Below are positions 15,584 to 23,997 of a DNA stretch of 64,000 nucleotides, piece by piece. Source of the DNA: Variovorax flavidus (GTDB taxonomy: Bacteria; Pseudomonadota; Gammaproteobacteria; Burkholderiales; Burkholderiaceae_C); NCBI RefSeq assembly GCF_030317145.1, contig NZ_JASZYE010000001.1, positions 1,426,001-1,490,000 of the forward strand, read 5' to 3'. The position numbers and the translations under genes were made by a program. How positions within the stretch are numbered: position 1 is the stretch's first letter; the number at the start of each line of letters is the position of its first letter. The notes under the pieces are model-generated. The model saw nothing but the letters and a program-made list of their open reading frames with translations. It had not been told where the DNA came from and searched no databases.

Positions 15584-17740
15584 ATGGCTAATCAGAACAT
15601 CACGCGGAATTCAGGTAACAACAGAATCGAAACGGGCATCGGGAACGATTGCATCACGACCGGAGCGGGCAACGACACCATTTTCGCAGGCGACGGCAAC
15701 AACCGCGTCAGCGCGGGTGGTGGCTCCAACTTCATCTACACGGGCAGCGGCAACGACACGATCAGCGCCGGTGGAACCGCAAAGGACGTCAACTACATCG
15801 ACGCAGGCGGCGGCAACGACTGCATCACTCTCGGTGCCGCGTGCGACACGGTACTGATCGGCTCCGGCAACAACACCCTGAACGCGGGCGGCGGAAACGA
15901 CCGGGGCATCGTGAAATTCAGCGAGAGTGTCGGATCCAAGAATTTCATGTGCGGCGGTGCCGGCTGCGACACGCTGGTGCTGCAGTTCACGCAAGCCGAG
16001 TTGGCACGCGCCGATGTGCAGGCCGACCTGAAGCGTTATCAGGCCGTGCTGGCGGCGGGCAAAGGCGGCAATTCGTTCCAGTTCGCTTCCCTCGACCTGA
16101 AGGTCATCGATTGGGAAAAGCTCGAAATCCAGGTCATCAACAAAGACCCGCAAGTGCCCGCGGAGCCGCTGGAATTCACCACCAAGGAAGACGAGGTGCT
16201 GAGCCAGAACCTGCTGGCGACCGCCACCGACCCGGATGGCGACGCGCTGACACTCACGTCCGTGGAGGGTGTGGAACACGGAACCCTGAGCTTCGCAGCC
16301 GACGGCTCGTTCGTTTACACGCCCAACGAAAACTGGTCCGGCACCGAGACGGTGACCTACACCGTGGACGACGGCAAGGGCGGAATCGCGAAGGGCACCG
16401 CCACCTTCACGATTGCCCCGGTAGCTGACGAGCCCAGGCTGAGCGCGACCTTCCCCGACCTGTCGACGCTTTTCCTGGATGCGGCCCTGACCGACACGGA
16501 TGGCTCCGAGACGCTGTCGGTGTCGATCCAGTTGCCACCGGGCGTCAGCCTCGCTCCAGGACAAGGCAGCTACGATGCAAATGCCGCGCTCTGGACCTTC
16601 AGCCAGGACGTGTTGGATCATGGTGAGGTGCGGTTCGTCACGGATGGCGTCGCAGTTGTCCCTCCCACACTGGAGCTGATCGCCACCGTGCGCGACGGTG
16701 AAGACGTTCTGACGAAGAAGCTCACGGTCCACGTCATCAATCAAAACCCGGAAGTGCCCGCGGAGCCACTGGTATTCCTCGGCAGGGAAGACGAGCCGTT
16801 GCCCCCCCTGAACCTGCTGGCGACCGCCACCGACCCGGATGGCGACGCGCTGACGCTCACCTCCGTGAAAGGTGCGAAGCACGGAACCCTGAGCTTCGCA
16901 GCCGACGGCACAGTCACGTACACGCCTGATCACAACTGGTCCGGCACCGAGGAAGTAACCTACACGGTGGACGACGGCAAGGGCGGCACCGCGACCGGTA
17001 TCGCGACCTTCAAGATCACCGGCGTGGCCGATGCGCCCGAGCTGAACGTGGTGCGCCTGACCCAGTCGTCGATCAGCCTGAACGCGGCTGTCACCGACAC
17101 GGATGGGTCCGAGACGCTGTCGATGTCGGTCTGGCTGCCATCGGGCGTCGGCCTCTCTGCCGCCGATGGCACCTACGATGCAAAGTCCGATCTCTGGACC
17201 TTCAACCCGGAAGTGCTGGAGAAGGGCCATGCCCCGGTGAGGTTTGCGATGGATGGTGGCGCGGAAGTACCGAACGAGCTGCAACTGGTGACGACCGTGC
17301 GCGAAGCCGATGGCGATGAGTTGGAGACGACGTACCACCTCTTCAACATCTTCGACGACGTCGCCACGCTGACGGCCCTGCCTGAGGCCAACCACACCTA
17401 CGACGGCAGCAGCGGCACCGACACCTTGCTGTTCAGCGGCGTGGCGGATCTCGACCTGACCGCGCTGGCGACGACCTCGCTGCGCAGCTTCGAGCATCTC
17501 AACATGACCGACACGGCCGAAACCAGGCTGACGTTGTCGGGTGACGTGGTCTCGGGCATGTCGTCGGACAAGACGCTGCGCGTCTCCGGCGACGGCAAGG
17601 ACACCCTGACGCTCACCGACAAGGCTGACTGGCAGATCGTGGGGCAGACCGGATTCGGTGATGTGCCCTATGACATCTACCAGAACACGCAACTGAGCGA
17701 CGTGACGCTGTACGTGCAGGCCGGCATGGCAGTGCTCTGA
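15584..17740 (+). CDS. RTX-type calcium-binding/Ig-like repeat protein, probable type I secretion substrate
   Basis: A 718-residue acidic, Gly/Asp/Thr-rich protein with no Sec signal peptide. Residues about 10-110 hold degenerate hemolysin-type nonapeptide repeats (TGAGNDTIFAGDGNN, GSGNDTISAG). Two tandem units of about 201 residues follow, each with a cadherin/VCBS-like module (ATDPDGDALTLTSV...TYTVDDGKGG) and a second beta module (TDTDGSETLS). The last 130 residues (DGSSGTDTLLFSG...) may carry a C-terminal secretion signal. It is likely an extracellular adhesin or matrix protein. RTX repeats at the N-terminus are unusual, and no ABC exporter, HlyD or TolC gene is nearby. Several internal Cys are odd for an RTX protein. 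The start has AGGGAG 7 nt upstream. Confidence 0.8.
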   Translation: MANQNITRNSGNNRIETGIGNDCITTGAGNDTIFAGDGNNRVSAGGGSNFIYTGSGNDTISAGGTAKDVNYIDAGGGNDCITLGAACDTVLIGSGNNTLNAGGGNDRGIVKFSESVGSKNFMCGGAGCDTLVLQFTQAELARADVQADLKRYQAVLAAGKGGNSFQFASLDLKVIDWEKLEIQVINKDPQVPAEPLEFTTKEDEVLSQNLLATATDPDGDALTLTSVEGVEHGTLSFAADGSFVYTPNENWSGTETVTYTVDDGKGGIAKGTATFTIAPVADEPRLSATFPDLSTLFLDAALTDTDGSETLSVSIQLPPGVSLAPGQGSYDANAALWTFSQDVLDHGEVRFVTDGVAVVPPTLELIATVRDGEDVLTKKLTVHVINQNPEVPAEPLVFLGREDEPLPPLNLLATATDPDGDALTLTSVKGAKHGTLSFAADGTVTYTPDHNWSGTEEVTYTVDDGKGGTATGIATFKITGVADAPELNVVRLTQSSISLNAAVTDTDGSETLSMSVWLPSGVGLSAADGTYDAKSDLWTFNPEVLEKGHAPVRFAMDGGAEVPNELQLVTTVREADGDELETTYHLFNIFDDVATLTALPEANHTYDGSSGTDTLLFSGVADLDLTALATTSLRSFEHLNMTDTAETRLTLSGDVVSGMSSDKTLRVSGDGKDTLTLTDKADWQIVGQTGFGDVPYDIYQNTQLSDVTLYVQAGMAVL
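16150..17345 (+). repeat. Tandem ~603-bp coding duplication in the RTX/Ig-like gene
   Basis: Two in-frame units repeat with a period of 603 bp: the same AACCTGCTGGCGACCGCC stretch occurs at 16208 and 16811. The first third of each unit is nearly identical at DNA level, including third codon positions, while the second half has diverged more. This shows a fairly recent duplication or ongoing gene conversion of the module. Confidence 0.85.
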
Positions 17741-17762
17741 TCGGCTTCGCACCGGCAGCATG

Positions 17763-17803
17763 AAGATGCCCCCGACGGCGCACGGCCATCAGGGGCATCT
17801 TTC
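17763..17803 (+). terminator. Stem-loop after the RTX gene, probable terminator
   Basis: AAGATGCCCC (17763-17772) and GGGGCATCTT (17792-17801) form a perfect 10-bp stem with a 19-nt loop, 23 bp after the stop codon. The T run is weak (TTTC), so termination may be partial. Confidence 0.6.
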
Positions 17804-17889
17804 ATGGTCCAGCGCCAATCATTCGATGCGATCGAGGTCTGCGGAACGCGTCGGGGCAGCCGCCCCGCGGCTGTGCTGCAATCCGCTGG

Positions 17890-19020
17890 ATGCACGAAGC
17901 CGATATCGACGCCCTGCGCCGCTATGCAGTGGCACGCACCCTTTTCCCGCCGACCACCCTGACGGGCGCGGTCCGGCGGCTCGGATTCGTTCAGGCCGAC
18001 CCGATACGCGCCCCGGCTCGCGCGCAGGATCTGACGCTGCGCCACCGCGTCAAGGACTACCGCGCCGGTGATCTGGAGAGCCGCTATGCCCGGCTGTCGA
18101 TCGAGGAGGATTGCCTGGTCAACTACGGCTTCCTGCCTCGCGAGCATCTGGCGCTGATGCATCCTCGCGAGGCCGCTCGAACCTGGGACGCCGCAACCCA
18201 GCGAAGGGCGGCCGACGTGCTGGCCTTTGTGCGCGAGCATGGACCCGTGCACCCACGGCAGGTGGAGCAGCATTTCGCGCACGGGCGGGTGAAGAACTAC
18301 TGGGGCGGTTCGAGCAACGCAACCACGCAATTGCTCGACGGCCTGCATTACCGCGGCATGCTGCGCGTGAAGCGGCGCGAGGGCGGCACGCGGATCTATG
18401 AAACGGTGGTGCATCCTGCCGCCGACGACAGCCCTGCCGGCCGCGCGCAACGCGCCGCCGCGCTGGTCGCCTTGGTGGTCCGCAAGTACGCGCCCCTGCC
18501 ATCCGCGAGCTTGACCTACCTCGTGCGCCTGCTGGGATACGGTGCACCGCATCTCTCCGAACAGACACAAATGGCGCTGCGTCTGGCGCGCGATCAGCTT
18601 GCCAGCTGCCGCATCGACGGCACCACGTGGCACTGGCCTGCCGAGGAGAACCCGGCTTCCCGACGCCACGCTCCCGACGACGCGCTCCGCCTGCTTGCGC
18701 CTTTCGATCCCGTGGTCTGGGATCGCCGACGCTTCGAATTGCTTTGGAACTGGACATACAAGTTCGAGGCCTACACACCGCCGCCGAAGCGGCAATTCGG
18801 CTACTACGCCCTGCCGCTGCTGCTGCACGACCGCGTCATCGGATGGGCCAATCTGTCGATCCACCAAGGGCAGTTGCAGCCGGTTCTCGGCTTTGCCGGC
18901 AAGAAGCCGGGCGGCCCCGCATTTCGGGCAGCGCTGGACGACGAGATGCAACGCATGACGCTGTTCCTCGCCGCACGGCTCGATCCCCGCCCGGATGCCA
19001 GGGGCTTGCCGCTTGGGTGA
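17890..19020 (+). CDS. winged-helix HTH_42 protein, AlkX/YcaQ-like DNA glycosylase
   Basis: A 376-residue protein of the HTH_42 (formerly DUF1006) family, which contains the AlkZ and AlkX (YcaQ) DNA glycosylases that unhook interstrand crosslinks and remove bulky alkyl adducts. Three winged-helix-like segments and a C-terminal beta barrel match the family length. The catalytic loop reads QAD at residues 35-37 (FVQADPIR). This is the Q-x-D form described for the AlkX/YcaQ branch rather than the Q-x-Q of AlkZ. No antibiotic biosynthesis gene is nearby, consistent with a general repair role. It may be monocistronic; the FMN riboswitch begins only 58 bp after its stop. Confidence 0.82.
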   Translation: MHEADIDALRRYAVARTLFPPTTLTGAVRRLGFVQADPIRAPARAQDLTLRHRVKDYRAGDLESRYARLSIEEDCLVNYGFLPREHLALMHPREAARTWDAATQRRAADVLAFVREHGPVHPRQVEQHFAHGRVKNYWGGSSNATTQLLDGLHYRGMLRVKRREGGTRIYETVVHPAADDSPAGRAQRAAALVALVVRKYAPLPSASLTYLVRLLGYGAPHLSEQTQMALRLARDQLASCRIDGTTWHWPAEENPASRRHAPDDALRLLAPFDPVVWDRRRFELLWNWTYKFEAYTPPPKRQFGYYALPLLLHDRVIGWANLSIHQGQLQPVLGFAGKKPGGPAFRAALDDEMQRMTLFLAARLDPRPDARGLPLG

Positions 19021-19078
19021 CAGCGCAAGGGGCAAGCCTTGCCTAGAATCTCCGACGTTCCGGCCGCGGCCGGAGCAA

Positions 19079-19232
<154 letters not shown>

Positions 19233-19320
19233 GATCCCGTTGTCGGGCAGGCGCTTCCGTGCGCGTGCCGGGCCTCGGGTTCGTGCGCCCTGATTCAGGA
19301 AATCCTTCAAAAGGCACACC

Positions 19321-19833
19321 ATGAGTCAGATCAACGACCTTCCCCTTTCCGCCATTCCCGCATCGGACGCCCCGCGCGGCCAGCGCATCGCCTTCGTGCA
19401 GGCGCAGTGGCATTCGGACATCGTCCATCAGGCGCGCGACGCCTTCCTCGCCGAGATGAAGCGGCAGGGCGTGCCGCTCGACACCATCGACGTGTTCGAC
19501 GTACCCGGCGCATTCGAGATCCCGCTGCATGCCAAGCGGCTCGCCACCTCGGGCCGCTACGCAGCCATCGTCGGCTGCGCGCTGGTGGTCGACGGCGGCA
19601 TCTACCGCCATGAATTCGTCGCCAGCACGGTGGTCAACTCGCTGATGACGGTACAGCTCGAGACCAACGTGCCGATCCTTTCGGCGGTGCTGACGCCGCA
19701 CCACTTCCACGAGCACGTGGAGCACCGCAAGTATTTCCACGCCCACTTCGCCGTCAAGGGCACCGAGGCGGCCGAAGCCTGCGTCAAGACCATCGAAGGA
19801 CTTCGGCGCGTTGAAGCGCTGATCGCCGCTTGA
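19321..19833 (+). CDS. ribH: 6,7-dimethyl-8-ribityllumazine synthase, type II (RibH2-like)
   Basis: A 170-residue enzyme of the penultimate riboflavin step, joining 5-amino-6-ribitylaminouracil to dihydroxybutanone phosphate. The sequence resembles the RibH2 branch known from Brucella and Mesorhizobium rather than the icosahedral RibH1: WHSDIV near residue 30, VPGAFEIPL, and VVDGGIYRHEF in place of the usual RGxTxHx loop. It is preceded by an FMN riboswitch and has no other rib genes nearby. In organisms with two lumazine synthases the riboswitch-controlled RibH2 is usually the second copy, so a housekeeping ribH probably exists elsewhere. A GST gene follows after 31 bp. Confidence 0.93.
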   Translation: MSQINDLPLSAIPASDAPRGQRIAFVQAQWHSDIVHQARDAFLAEMKRQGVPLDTIDVFDVPGAFEIPLHAKRLATSGRYAAIVGCALVVDGGIYRHEFVASTVVNSLMTVQLETNVPILSAVLTPHHFHEHVEHRKYFHAHFAVKGTEAAEACVKTIEGLRRVEALIAA

Positions 19834-19864
19834 GTTCAGCGTAGAGCGGAGTAGGCTTTTGGGG

Positions 19865-20545
19865 ATGGACACCAGCGCCAAGCCCTACACCCTCTACGGT
19901 GCGCCCGGATCGGGCGCGACCCCCGTGCATGCCGCACTCACGCTGATCGGCGCGCCCGTCGACACCGTCGACATAGCGCCATGGAAAGGCGAAGCCGAAC
20001 GCGACAGGCTCCTGCCCGTGAATCCCATGCGGCAGGCGCCGGTGCTGGTGCTGCCGTCGGGCGAGGTCATGACCGAGAGCGCGGCGATCCTGGTCTGGCT
20101 CGGCGACCACCATCCGGAAGCCGGCCTCGCTCCCGGCATCGATCACCCTCTGCGCGCGCAATACCTGCGGTGGATGGCCTACGTATCCGCCGCGATCTAT
20201 TCGCTGTACTGGCTCCGCGACGTGCCCTCGCGGCTCGCGGCCGATGCAAAGGCCGAAGCCCTCATCCTTCAACGCACCGCCGAGCGCATCGCCGAATGCT
20301 GGCGCCTCATGGATGCCCAGGTGCCGCATGGCACACCCTATCTGCTGGGTGATCGCCTCGGCATGCTCGACATCTACGTGACGGTGGTTTCGCGATGGAC
20401 GCCACGGCGCACCCGCTTCTACCGGGAGGCCCCGCGAATGGCCGACATGGTTCGCCGGGTCGACGCAGACCCGCGCCTGGCGGACTTCTGGGCCGCGCGC
20501 TTCCCGTTCACGCCGGGTTGGGAAGGCCCCGCGGCCGGGAACTGA
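19865..20545 (+). CDS. glutathione S-transferase family protein
   Basis: A 226-residue protein with an N-terminal thioredoxin-like GST domain (YTLYGAPGSG, then NPMRQAPVLVLPSGEVMTESAAIL with the cis-Pro and the TESAAI glutathione-binding turn). An all-helical C-terminal domain follows (GDRLGMLDIYVTVVSRW). The residue usually providing the catalytic Ser or Cys lies around GSGATP. The substrate is unknown. The ATG at 19865 is preferred to a TTG two codons earlier. The arsC gene follows 20 bp downstream, so the two are probably co-transcribed. Confidence 0.88.
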   Translation: MDTSAKPYTLYGAPGSGATPVHAALTLIGAPVDTVDIAPWKGEAERDRLLPVNPMRQAPVLVLPSGEVMTESAAILVWLGDHHPEAGLAPGIDHPLRAQYLRWMAYVSAAIYSLYWLRDVPSRLAADAKAEALILQRTAERIAECWRLMDAQVPHGTPYLLGDRLGMLDIYVTVVSRWTPRRTRFYREAPRMADMVRRVDADPRLADFWAARFPFTPGWEGPAAGN

Positions 20546-20565
20546 ACAACGCGGAGAATGACTCG

Positions 20566-20937
20566 ATGCAATCCAAGTCCTCTTCCATCACCATCTTTCA
20601 CAACCCCGCGTGCGGCACTTCCCGCAACACGCTGGCCTTGATCCGCGACAACGGCTTCGAGCCCGAGGTGGTCCAGTACCTCAAGACGCCACCCACCAAG
20701 GCGCAGTTGCGTGAACTCGTGAAAGCGATGGGCGGTCCGGTGCGCGACATGCTTCGCCAGAAGGGAACGCCCTACGACGAACTCGGTCTCGATGATCCGA
20801 AGTGGACAGACGATCAGTTGCTCGACTTCATCGTCGAGCACCCGATCCTGATGAACCGCCCGATCGTCGCCACGCCGATCGGCACGCGCCTGTGCCGGCC
20901 TGCGGAACGGGTGCTCGAGATCCTTCCGAAGCCATAG
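20566..20937 (+). CDS. arsC: arsenate reductase (glutaredoxin-coupled ArsC family)
   Basis: A 123-residue protein with the ArsC signature HNPACGTSRN and catalytic Cys16, then the arginines that bind arsenate in this family (NRPIV and TRLCRP near the C-terminus). It reduces arsenate to arsenite using glutathione and glutaredoxin. No arsR, arsB or acr3 gene is adjacent, so the role may be general. Relatives in the wider ArsC/Spx fold include proteins of unknown function, but the spacing of Cys and Arg residues favours ArsC. The start has GGAG 10 nt upstream. Confidence 0.88.
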   Translation: MQSKSSSITIFHNPACGTSRNTLALIRDNGFEPEVVQYLKTPPTKAQLRELVKAMGGPVRDMLRQKGTPYDELGLDDPKWTDDQLLDFIVEHPILMNRPIVATPIGTRLCRPAERVLEILPKP

Positions 20938-20952
20938 CGCACCAACGCGGCA

Positions 20953-21705
20953 TCAAGCGGCGCGAGCGAACAGGACGGGCAGCGACGAAGCCAGAAGCGC
21001 CACGCCCGACAGCGTCAGCAACCCCAACACGATCTGCCGGAAAGCGGTCTCGCTGATGCCGGCATAGAGCCGTGCGCCGAGCAGCACGGGCACCAGCACG
21101 GCCAGCGCGACGATGCCGAGCAAAGGCACCATCGAAACGCTGACCATGCCGGCGCCCAGGTAGAGCGCGAAGGCGACGGCCAGCATCGAAAGATTGAAGT
21201 TCTGGATCACGGCGCGCTGCACGTCCTTGTCCAGCCGGCGCAGCGTGCACCAGAGCGTGGGAATCACACCCGTGAAGCCGCCCAGTCCGCCGCACACGCC
21301 ACCGAGCATCCCCGCGACGGCGTCGGCGACCCGTCCGCCCACGTTGATGCGCGGCAGGTTGCGCGCCATCAGCATCAGGGGGCACCAGATCACCAGCAAG
21401 CCACCGAGGCAGGTCTTGAACAGCGGCACGTCGAGTCTGGGCAGCAGCCAGACACCGACCGGAAGACCGGCCAGTCCGCCCAAGATGAAAGGCAGCAGCA
21501 GCGCCTTGTCGAAGGCGCGCCGCGCCGTCACGGCCGCGATGACCTGCCCGGTGAGCCCGCCGAAGGTCGCCAGCACGGCCGCGAGCTTCGGGTCCACCGT
21601 CCAGGCCCAGATCGACATCGAGACCATCGAGAACGCAAAACCCGACAGGCCCTGCACGAAGCCGGCCACCACCGCGCCCAGCGCGACGATCAGATAGAGC
21701 GACAA
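20953..21705 (-). CDS. TSUP (TauE/SafE) family permease
   Basis: About 250 residues with eight hydrophobic helices and the internal twofold repeat of the TauE/SafE family, which exports or imports sulfur-containing or organic anions (GFVQGLSGFAFSMVSMS near the start and GGVCGGLGGFTGVIPTLW at the midpoint). The start is uncertain. The TTG at 21705 avoids overlap with the MFS gene and begins right before the first helix, whereas an ATG at 21765 or GTG at 21774 would overlap the MFS 3' end by about 50 bp. It follows the MFS gene closely on the same strand, so the two are likely expressed together. Confidence 0.85.
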   Translation of the reverse strand: MSLYLIVALGAVVAGFVQGLSGFAFSMVSMSIWAWTVDPKLAAVLATFGGLTGQVIAAVTARRAFDKALLLPFILGGLAGLPVGVWLLPRLDVPLFKTCLGGLLVIWCPLMLMARNLPRINVGGRVADAVAGMLGGVCGGLGGFTGVIPTLWCTLRRLDKDVQRAVIQNFNLSMLAVAFALYLGAGMVSVSMVPLLGIVALAVLVPVLLGARLYAGISETAFRQIVLGLLTLSGVALLASSLPVLFARAA

Positions 21706-21718
21706 AACCGGAAGCGCT

Positions 21719-22960
21719 TCAGGCGGATGCGGGAACCAGCGCTTCGCGCCGGACGCGCCGCACATTGAACGCACTGGCGATCAGCACGCCCTGCACCACC
21801 GCGAGGCCGACGATCACGCTCGCGTACTGACCGTGGTCCATGAGCCGGCCGAAGATCAGCGGCGCCACGGCCTGCCCGATGTCCAGGCCCGCGTAGACCA
21901 CGCCGTAGACGCGGCCCGAGGCATTGGCCGGCGTCGAGCGCTTGACCAGCAGGTCGCGCGACGGCCCCGCGATGCCGGTCGCAAATCCCATCGCACCGAA
22001 CATCACCGGCACCAGGAAGGGTGCGAAGTCCGCCAGCGCGAGCACGAGCGCGATGGTCGCCGCAACGCCGAATCCAGCGCCGACGATGCGCTCGCAACGC
22101 GTCGGGTCGGACGCCAGGAAGCCGCCGACCACCATGCCTGCAGCACTGGCCACCATGTAGACAGTCAGGCAGATGGCAATCAGCGTCACCGGCACCGCGT
22201 GCAGGCGTCCTGCCGCAGCCGGCGCGAAGGTCTGCACAACGCTCAGTGCCATCGCGTAGAAGAAGAAAAAGCCGAAACACATCCACACGGCGGGGATCTT
22301 CAGGAAAGCGAACTCGCTGCCCGCGCCTCCGTCGGCGCCGGTTGCCTTGTGCACCGCCTTCACCTCCAGCGACAACACGCTGCGGTTGGCCCAGAGGATG
22401 AGCAGCACGACCACAGCCAGCACGCCCGCGGAGGCCAGCGCCACCCGCCACGAGAAGGCCATCGCCAGCGGCACCACGAAAGCCGGCGCCAGAGCCCAGC
22501 CGAGGCTGCCGGTGATGCCGTGCACGCTGTAGGCATGCCCGAGCCGCGTCGGAGCGACCTTGCGATTGAACAGCGTGTAGTCGACGGGGTGGAACACACC
22601 GTTGCCCACGCCCGCCACGACGGCACAGCCGAGCAGCATCCAGTAGCTCTGCGCCAGTGCATAGCCGAAGGCCGCGAGGCCCAGCATTCCGAGTCCGACG
22701 AACAGCACAGGCCGCGGGCCCAGCTTGTCGACGACGAAACCCGAGGCCGCCTGCACGACGCACGACACCACGAAGAAGACAGTGAGCACCGCGCCGAGTT
22801 CGGTGTAGCTCACGTTGAACGCGTCCTTGAGCCACGGGAACAACGGCGGCAGCACGAGTTGGCTGAAGTGGCTGATGGCGTGTGCCAGGCCGACAAGACC
22901 GATCAATTTGGCGTCGGAGCCCAAGGTGGTCGAGGCGGTGGTCGCGTTGGAGGAAGACAT
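21719..22960 (-). CDS. major facilitator superfamily transporter
   Basis: A 413-residue membrane protein with twelve helices and the MFS motif region (DKLGPRPVLFVG between helices 2 and 3). The sequence resembles fosmidomycin-resistance and aromatic-compound exporters of the family. The ATG at 22960 is preferred to the upstream in-frame codon at 23038 because of AGGA-like spacing and the conserved N-terminus. The gene diverges from an AraC-type regulator (23050) with 89 bp between the starts, a common layout for a regulator and the efflux pump it controls. Confidence 0.9.
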   Translation of the reverse strand: MSSSNATTASTTLGSDAKLIGLVGLAHAISHFSQLVLPPLFPWLKDAFNVSYTELGAVLTVFFVVSCVVQAASGFVVDKLGPRPVLFVGLGMLGLAAFGYALAQSYWMLLGCAVVAGVGNGVFHPVDYTLFNRKVAPTRLGHAYSVHGITGSLGWALAPAFVVPLAMAFSWRVALASAGVLAVVVLLILWANRSVLSLEVKAVHKATGADGGAGSEFAFLKIPAVWMCFGFFFFYAMALSVVQTFAPAAAGRLHAVPVTLIAICLTVYMVASAAGMVVGGFLASDPTRCERIVGAGFGVAATIALVLALADFAPFLVPVMFGAMGFATGIAGPSRDLLVKRSTPANASGRVYGVVYAGLDIGQAVAPLIFGRLMDHGQYASVIVGLAVVQGVLIASAFNVRRVRREALVPASA

Positions 22961-23049
22961 GGATTGCAACAACAAACTGGATCGGACGTCGATCGTAAGG
23001 CAGCGTGCCGCGGCAGAATGGCGATACAGAGACAACATTTGTCGAAATC

Positions 23050-23928
23050 ATGCCGCCCACTGCCGCCCCGCCTTTGGCGCCCGTCGACACGAGTACCACG
23101 CGCTCCATCCCGCCCCATCCCGAAATGACCACGAGCGTGGGTCCACTCACGCCTCACCTGTACGAACCGAACGCGCTGCGCCCATTGCGGGCCAAGGAGC
23201 ACTTTCTGAAGGCCGACACGCTGGTCGACCTGCACAAGCATCCGTGGCCGCAGCTGACTTTCTCCACGCGCGGCGTGATTCGCCTGAGCACGGAGGACGG
23301 CAGCTACATCGTGCCGCCCTCGCGCGCGCTCTGGGTGCCGGCCGACATGGCACACAGCGTCACGCTGATCGAGGACGCCGAACTGCGAACCGTGTATCTC
23401 CATAGCTGGCTCGGGCCGGCATGGGAGAAGTGCGAGGTGCTGGAGATCAGTCCCTTGCTGCGTGCGCTGATGCTGGCGCTCGACACGACGCCGGACGGGC
23501 TGCCGCCGGCCGATCCCCACGCGGCGCAGCGTGAACGCTGGATTGCGCCGCTTCTGGTCGATGAACTCGAGCGCGCAACGCAGATCCGCATCGACGTGCC
23601 GCTGCCTTCCGACAAGCGGCTGCGCCAACTCTGCGAGGCGCTACTGCGCAACCCGGCCAACCGCGCCACGCTGGCCGAACGGGCCGAGGCCATCGGCGCC
23701 AGCGAGCGAACCGTGGCACGGCTGTTTCGCGACCAGCTCGGCATGAGCTGGCAGCAGTGGCGCCAACAGGCAGTGCTTGCGCATGCGCTGCCTTTGCTCG
23801 CGCGCGGCATGGCGGTGAGCCAGGTTGCCTCGGCGAGCGGCTATGCAACCGACAGCGCCTTCTGCGCCATGTTCAAGGCGGCGACGGGGCAATCGCCGAC
23901 GGCATTCCAGCACAAGAGACGGTCCTAG
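23050..23928 (+). CDS. AraC-family transcriptional regulator
   Basis: A 292-residue regulator with an N-terminal cupin sensor domain (LHKHPWPQLTFSTRG, PPSRALWVPADMAHSV) and a C-terminal AraC DNA-binding domain (LAERAEAIGASERTVARLFR and a second helix at VASASGYATDSAF). Cupin-type AraC regulators of this sort often control a divergent transporter, here the MFS gene at 21719-22960. A later ATG at 23125 is an alternative start with little cost to the cupin domain. Confidence 0.92.
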   Translation: MPPTAAPPLAPVDTSTTRSIPPHPEMTTSVGPLTPHLYEPNALRPLRAKEHFLKADTLVDLHKHPWPQLTFSTRGVIRLSTEDGSYIVPPSRALWVPADMAHSVTLIEDAELRTVYLHSWLGPAWEKCEVLEISPLLRALMLALDTTPDGLPPADPHAAQRERWIAPLLVDELERATQIRIDVPLPSDKRLRQLCEALLRNPANRATLAERAEAIGASERTVARLFRDQLGMSWQQWRQQAVLAHALPLLARGMAVSQVASASGYATDSAFCAMFKAATGQSPTAFQHKRRS

Positions 23929-23997
23929 GCCGCCGCGGCGCAGGGCGCTTTCGTATCATCGCCGGGTGCATTCCTCACCCTTCCGCGCGCCGAGGCC

